Source: an uncultured Rhodospirillaceae bacterium (GTDB lineage Bacteria; Pseudomonadota; Alphaproteobacteria; Rhodospirillales; Rhodospirillaceae). From it: a stretch of DNA of 58,912 nt. A program made the position numbers and the translations under genes. How positions within the stretch are numbered: the stretch's first letter is position 1; the number at the start of each line of letters is the position of its first letter. The stretch is taken from NCBI GenBank assembly GCA_943787205.1, contig CALSLN010000025.1, forward strand, positions 1 through 58,912, written 5' to 3'. The notes under the pieces are model-generated. The model had not been told where the DNA came from and ran no database searches. It worked only from the letters and a program-made list of their open reading frames with translations. Below, in pieces: positions 56,010 through 58,912 of this stretch.

Positions 56010-56635
56010 CTAAGTCGCCGGAAACAGAATAAAAAATAGTGTAACGGTCAAGAACGCACCTAATGTCGCGCTTCCGGTGACGGTCGCAAATCGACCAAGC
56101 GGCCCCATGAGGCTAGCAAACTTGCGATCTGCTGCCCATTTTAAGAGCCAACCGGACGACAGACCAAGAAGCGTGCCAATGAGAACCATTGGCCAGCCTG
56201 CAATTTCTGTCGTGATAAAAAAATGCCGCGACGATGAAAGCTAATATGGACCCGATCGCAACGGACACCACGGCAAGTGGCACCTCACGAAGGGCAATCT
56301 TAGACCAGCGCTGAGCACGCCACGCCCTGACGCTAGATTTAATCTCCGCCGACTGTGGCTCGCCGAGCCAGCGCACCGTTATCCGCTTTGCTTCGGCTAT
56401 AGCAACGTTTTCGAGTGTTCACCTTGCCAGTACGAATGGCAGCAACAACCCTAAAGCGGCTCTTTCCTTCAGGCTGGTGCAGCACCAGAACGTGCTCGGT
56501 CACAGAATCCGGAGCCACAATATAAGCGCCACCGTCATCGTGGCTGCGGGACAGCCACCATGTCTCTTTGTCCGCATCTTCCCAAATGAGATATGCCGAC
56601 GAGGATTCTATATCTGGTTCGTTTTTTTCGCTCAT
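56010..56635 (-). CDS. hypothetical membrane protein (two frameshifts)
   Basis: Reading from 56635 and correcting the A/T runs at about 56408-56411 and 56217-56223 gives one protein of about 205 residues. It starts soluble and acidic (SEKNEPDIESSSAYLIWEDADKETWWLSRSHDDGG...), passes VLVLHQPEGKSRFRVVAAIRTGKVN and a basic helix SVRAWRAQRWSKIALREV, then has three hydrophobic segments (VVSVAIGSILAFIVAAFF, IAGWPMVLIGTLLGLSSGWLLK, ATVTGSATLGAFLTVTLFFILF) that look like membrane helices. I do not recognise a family. The ends MSEKNEP and LFPAT give a consistent reading. Confidence 0.6.
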
Positions 56636-56671
56636 GAAACCAGCCGGTCGATGACTAAAGGACGTGAACCC

Positions 56672-58228
56672 TTAGCACCGTGGCAGCGTGAAGTGAACGG
56701 TAGATCCTTGTCCTTGGACAGACTCGACCCACAGATCGCCGCCATGGCGGCTCACTAGATTGAGGCACAGCCGCAGCCCAAGCCCTGACCCTGTCTCCCC
56801 TTCCGTTCCTGGAGCGGTTGGAAGCCTCTTGCTGCGCATGAAAGCCTGCGTACGTTCCGTATCCATTGCCAGCGCCGTTGTCAGAGACAGTGATATGAAT
56901 ATGCTCGGAGGCGTTCTCATCCACATCAGCAGCAACGGTCACGTGATCGCCGGATTCACAGAACTTGATCGAATTATTGATCAAGTTACGGAACCACAGT
57001 CAGGACCATGTCACGGTCTGCCCTAACCTTTATGCCGCCAACCTTATGTGTGATCGAAACACCTTTCTCGCGAGCGAGAACGGCAAGCGGCCGCACGCTT
57101 TCATCAACCGCATCCGCGACATCTAGGTCGACTGCATGGAAATGTAGATCAGCGCTTTTCAACTGCTGCCCAGGCGAGCAACGTATCGAGTAAGGCAATG
57201 CGTATTTTCAGCCGCCTCAACAATGAGCCCCCGCATATTCCTTCATCTTCTCTTCGCCCAGAACAACGTCATCGCTCGAGAGCAAAGATGCAAACCCAAT
57301 AATATTGTTGAACGGGCTCTTTAGATCATGACCGATAATGGAGAAGAGTTGATCCTTAGCTTGAACAGACGCTTCTAAATCTTGCCGCGCCTTCTCCAGT
57401 TCTGCTTCTCGTGCCTTAGCATCTGTCACATCCTGAATTGTCGCGATGTAACGTTGAAGGGCTCCATTACCGTCAAGAATCGGCTGGCCAATCTCTCTAA
57501 AGTGCCGCTCTCCTGCGTTCGTTTGCCGTCGATAGGCAACTTCATAGGCTTGCCCCGCCGTGACGCCTTCCGAAACGGCAGAGGCATATGCCTCTCTGTC
57601 TTCCGGGTGAAGGTAAACGGAGAAATCGCCAGGGTGATTAATGCTGCGAACAAGCGCGCGGGTTCCTGTTTCAAACATGTGCGCTAAATGATCCGAACAG
57701 AATGCAATACACGCTTGATCAGGGGTCCCATACCCAATGCCCGAGTCCAGAAACACGGGCTGCAAGATCAAGCATATCCTTCTGGTCGCGCACGGCTTGT
57801 AATGTCCGAAAGAAGCGTCGGTTACATCCGTTACAACACCGAATAGGCCGACCACCTGACCGTCGTCATCGCACTCCGGTTGCGCCTTGGTGATAATATT
57901 CCTGATTTGACCGTCAGGCCTGATGATCCGCGCATCACATTCAAAGCTGGTCGCGTTGCATACAGCAGTCTCTAAGTTGGCTTGCACCCGATCTCGATCG
58001 GCGCCGTGGATCGTGTCAACGAAACGATCATATGTGGGCTGAAAAGAGAGTAAGTCTTGCCCATAGATGGCGAAGACCTGCTCCGACCAGGAAAGCGAAT
58101 CGGCTTGGATGTGCCAATACCAATGGCCCATATTACCGACGGTCTCAGCTAGAGATAAAACGCGGGCATCATCACTGACCCTGTTTTCACTAGCCGGTAC
58201 CGTTTTATCCGCGGCGGGCTGTTAGCAT
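56672..58228 (-). CDS. PAS sensor histidine kinase (several frameshifts)
   Basis: Pieces assemble into one kinase. A first PAS domain (MGHWYWHIQADSLSWSEQVFAIYG, RIIRPDGQIRNIITKAQPECDDDGQVVGLFGVVTDVTD) is followed by a second (AFCSDHLAHMFETGTRALVRSINHPGDFSVYLHPEDREAYASAV, RHFREIGQPILDGNGALQRYIATIQDVT). The HisKA domain has the phosphorylated His in SIIGHDLKSPFNNIIGFASLL, then the N box NLINNSIKFCES, DNGAG and the G2 box GETGSGLGLRLC. Frame is lost near 57725, 57810, 57217-57232, 56990 and 56925. The start at 58228 is a guess. No response regulator is adjacent. Confidence 0.75.
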
Positions 58229-58373
58229 GCCAAGATAAACCTCGTCTCTGTGAGCTTTGACGGCGCCAAATGTAGTTTGGACTAAAAAGTAGTTTGATTG
58301 GTACCAGCCGTCCACCGAAAAGTTTGTGTGGGACAACAACTAAACCTTTGCGTGTATTTTTGACCGGAATCAG

Positions 58374-58728
58374 ATGAATATTGCTACAACACTGTGGGCT
58401 ATAGGAATCGCATTCTTCTCGCTTCTTCCTGCTCAGGCGGCTGTCTCAACGGGAACTTGGGACAAGCTAGAACATAGCCTCGCCTATGCAGTTCTAACGG
58501 TTTTGGCGCGCCGGGCCCGCCCGAAGAGCCCGCAGATTCTAGTTGGAACCCTATGTGCGCTATACGGCGGCGCAATAGAAGCCGCCCAATACCTATCACC
58601 CGGGCGCCACCCTGACTTTTTCGATGGGGTTTGCAAATGCTCTTGGCGTATTGCTCGGCCTTACGCTGTATCAAGCTTGGCTGAAATTGCGGCACAAAAT
58701 GCAGGCAGAACGACAAGACGAACCATAG
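58374..58728 (+). CDS. VanZ-like membrane protein (one frameshift)
   Basis: A short protein of about 117 residues that reads like VanZ-family membrane proteins: MNIATTLWAIGIAFFSLLPAQAA with a hydrophobic start, WDKLEHSLAYAVLTVLARR (the family His), LCALYGGAIEAAQYLSPGRHPDFFDG and, after removing one G in the run 58626-58629, FANALGVLLGLTLYQAWLKLRHK. VanZ-like proteins are small membrane proteins of uncertain role. It lies just before tRNA-Asp. Confidence 0.75.
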
Positions 58729-58847
58729 CTCTGGATATAGAGAAGTTGGCTCCTTTACACAGACTTGCGCCGTCGGTTCAGGCCTGTTACAACCCCGCTC
58801 CTTCCGCAGAACACTGCGCCTTTCGCGCAACTTTGTGGAGCCCGGTT

Positions 58848-58912
<65 letters not shown>

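Overview
The window looks like chromosomal DNA of a free-living alphaproteobacterium, probably Rhodospirillales-like. The order is inferred from gene families, not from a marker tree. Supporting signs are the purS-purQ-purL-bolA-grxD order, a class II DAHP synthase, a PF07310-type PAS protein, a DUF6356 protein, an Atm1-type ABC exporter, an AqpS/ArsC/ArsR arsenic operon and many twin-arginine signal peptides. Nothing points to a plasmid or a complete phage.

Layout. 1-3.9 kb: purine synthesis (purS, purQ, purL) followed by the iron-sulfur partners bolA and grxD. 3.9-20.3 kb: a catabolic/accessory stretch with a Tat-exported amidohydrolase, aldehyde dehydrogenase, TylF-like methyltransferase, two acetyltransferases, a Tat-exported IorB-like molybdenum hydroxylase subunit, an MFS carrier, a Tat-exported dienelactone hydrolase, a Sec-exported Rossmann protein, a PAS protein, a fatty acid desaturase, and a DUF1838 / NTF2-like / VOC trio of exported proteins. 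20.4-35.7 kb: mostly housekeeping genes (fasciclin protein, rpsD, truncated globin, trmJ-gltX-nadE, class II DAHP synthase, an arylmalonate decarboxylase/maleate isomerase relative, gor, pomA/pomB-like stator genes, glmU-glmS). 35.8-36.9 kb: tRNA-Val followed by a roughly 0.95 kb islet with a sulfotransferase-like gene, closed by a second copy of the tRNA 3' half. 36.9-45.9 kb: DUF1801 protein, arsR-arsC-aqpS, photolyase, a 1007-residue two-TM coiled-coil protein, an S24-type repressor with matching operator-like sites and two small genes, DUF6356, and an Lrp regulator. 46.2-58.9 kb: Atm1-like exporter, a repeat/EF-hand protein interrupted by two stop codons, gabD with an AhpD-like peroxidase, DUF1499, methionine synthase in two genes, a membrane protein, a PAS histidine kinase, a VanZ-like protein and a partial tRNA-Asp.

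Reading quality. Many genes with otherwise perfect family sequence carry single-base insertions or deletions, mostly in G/C or A/T runs. They are dense in the first 5.6 kb and after 54.4 kb and rare in between. This pattern suits sequence or assembly error better than decay, so these genes are annotated as whole genes with the shift positions stated. Two genes (globin and the repeat/EF-hand protein) instead carry in-frame stop codons where glutamine would fit.

The most interesting items are the tRNA-Val islet with no integrase, the S24 repressor with two matched 16-bp sites, the concentration of exported versions of normally cytoplasmic enzymes between 4 and 20 kb, and the TipN-like coiled-coil protein.
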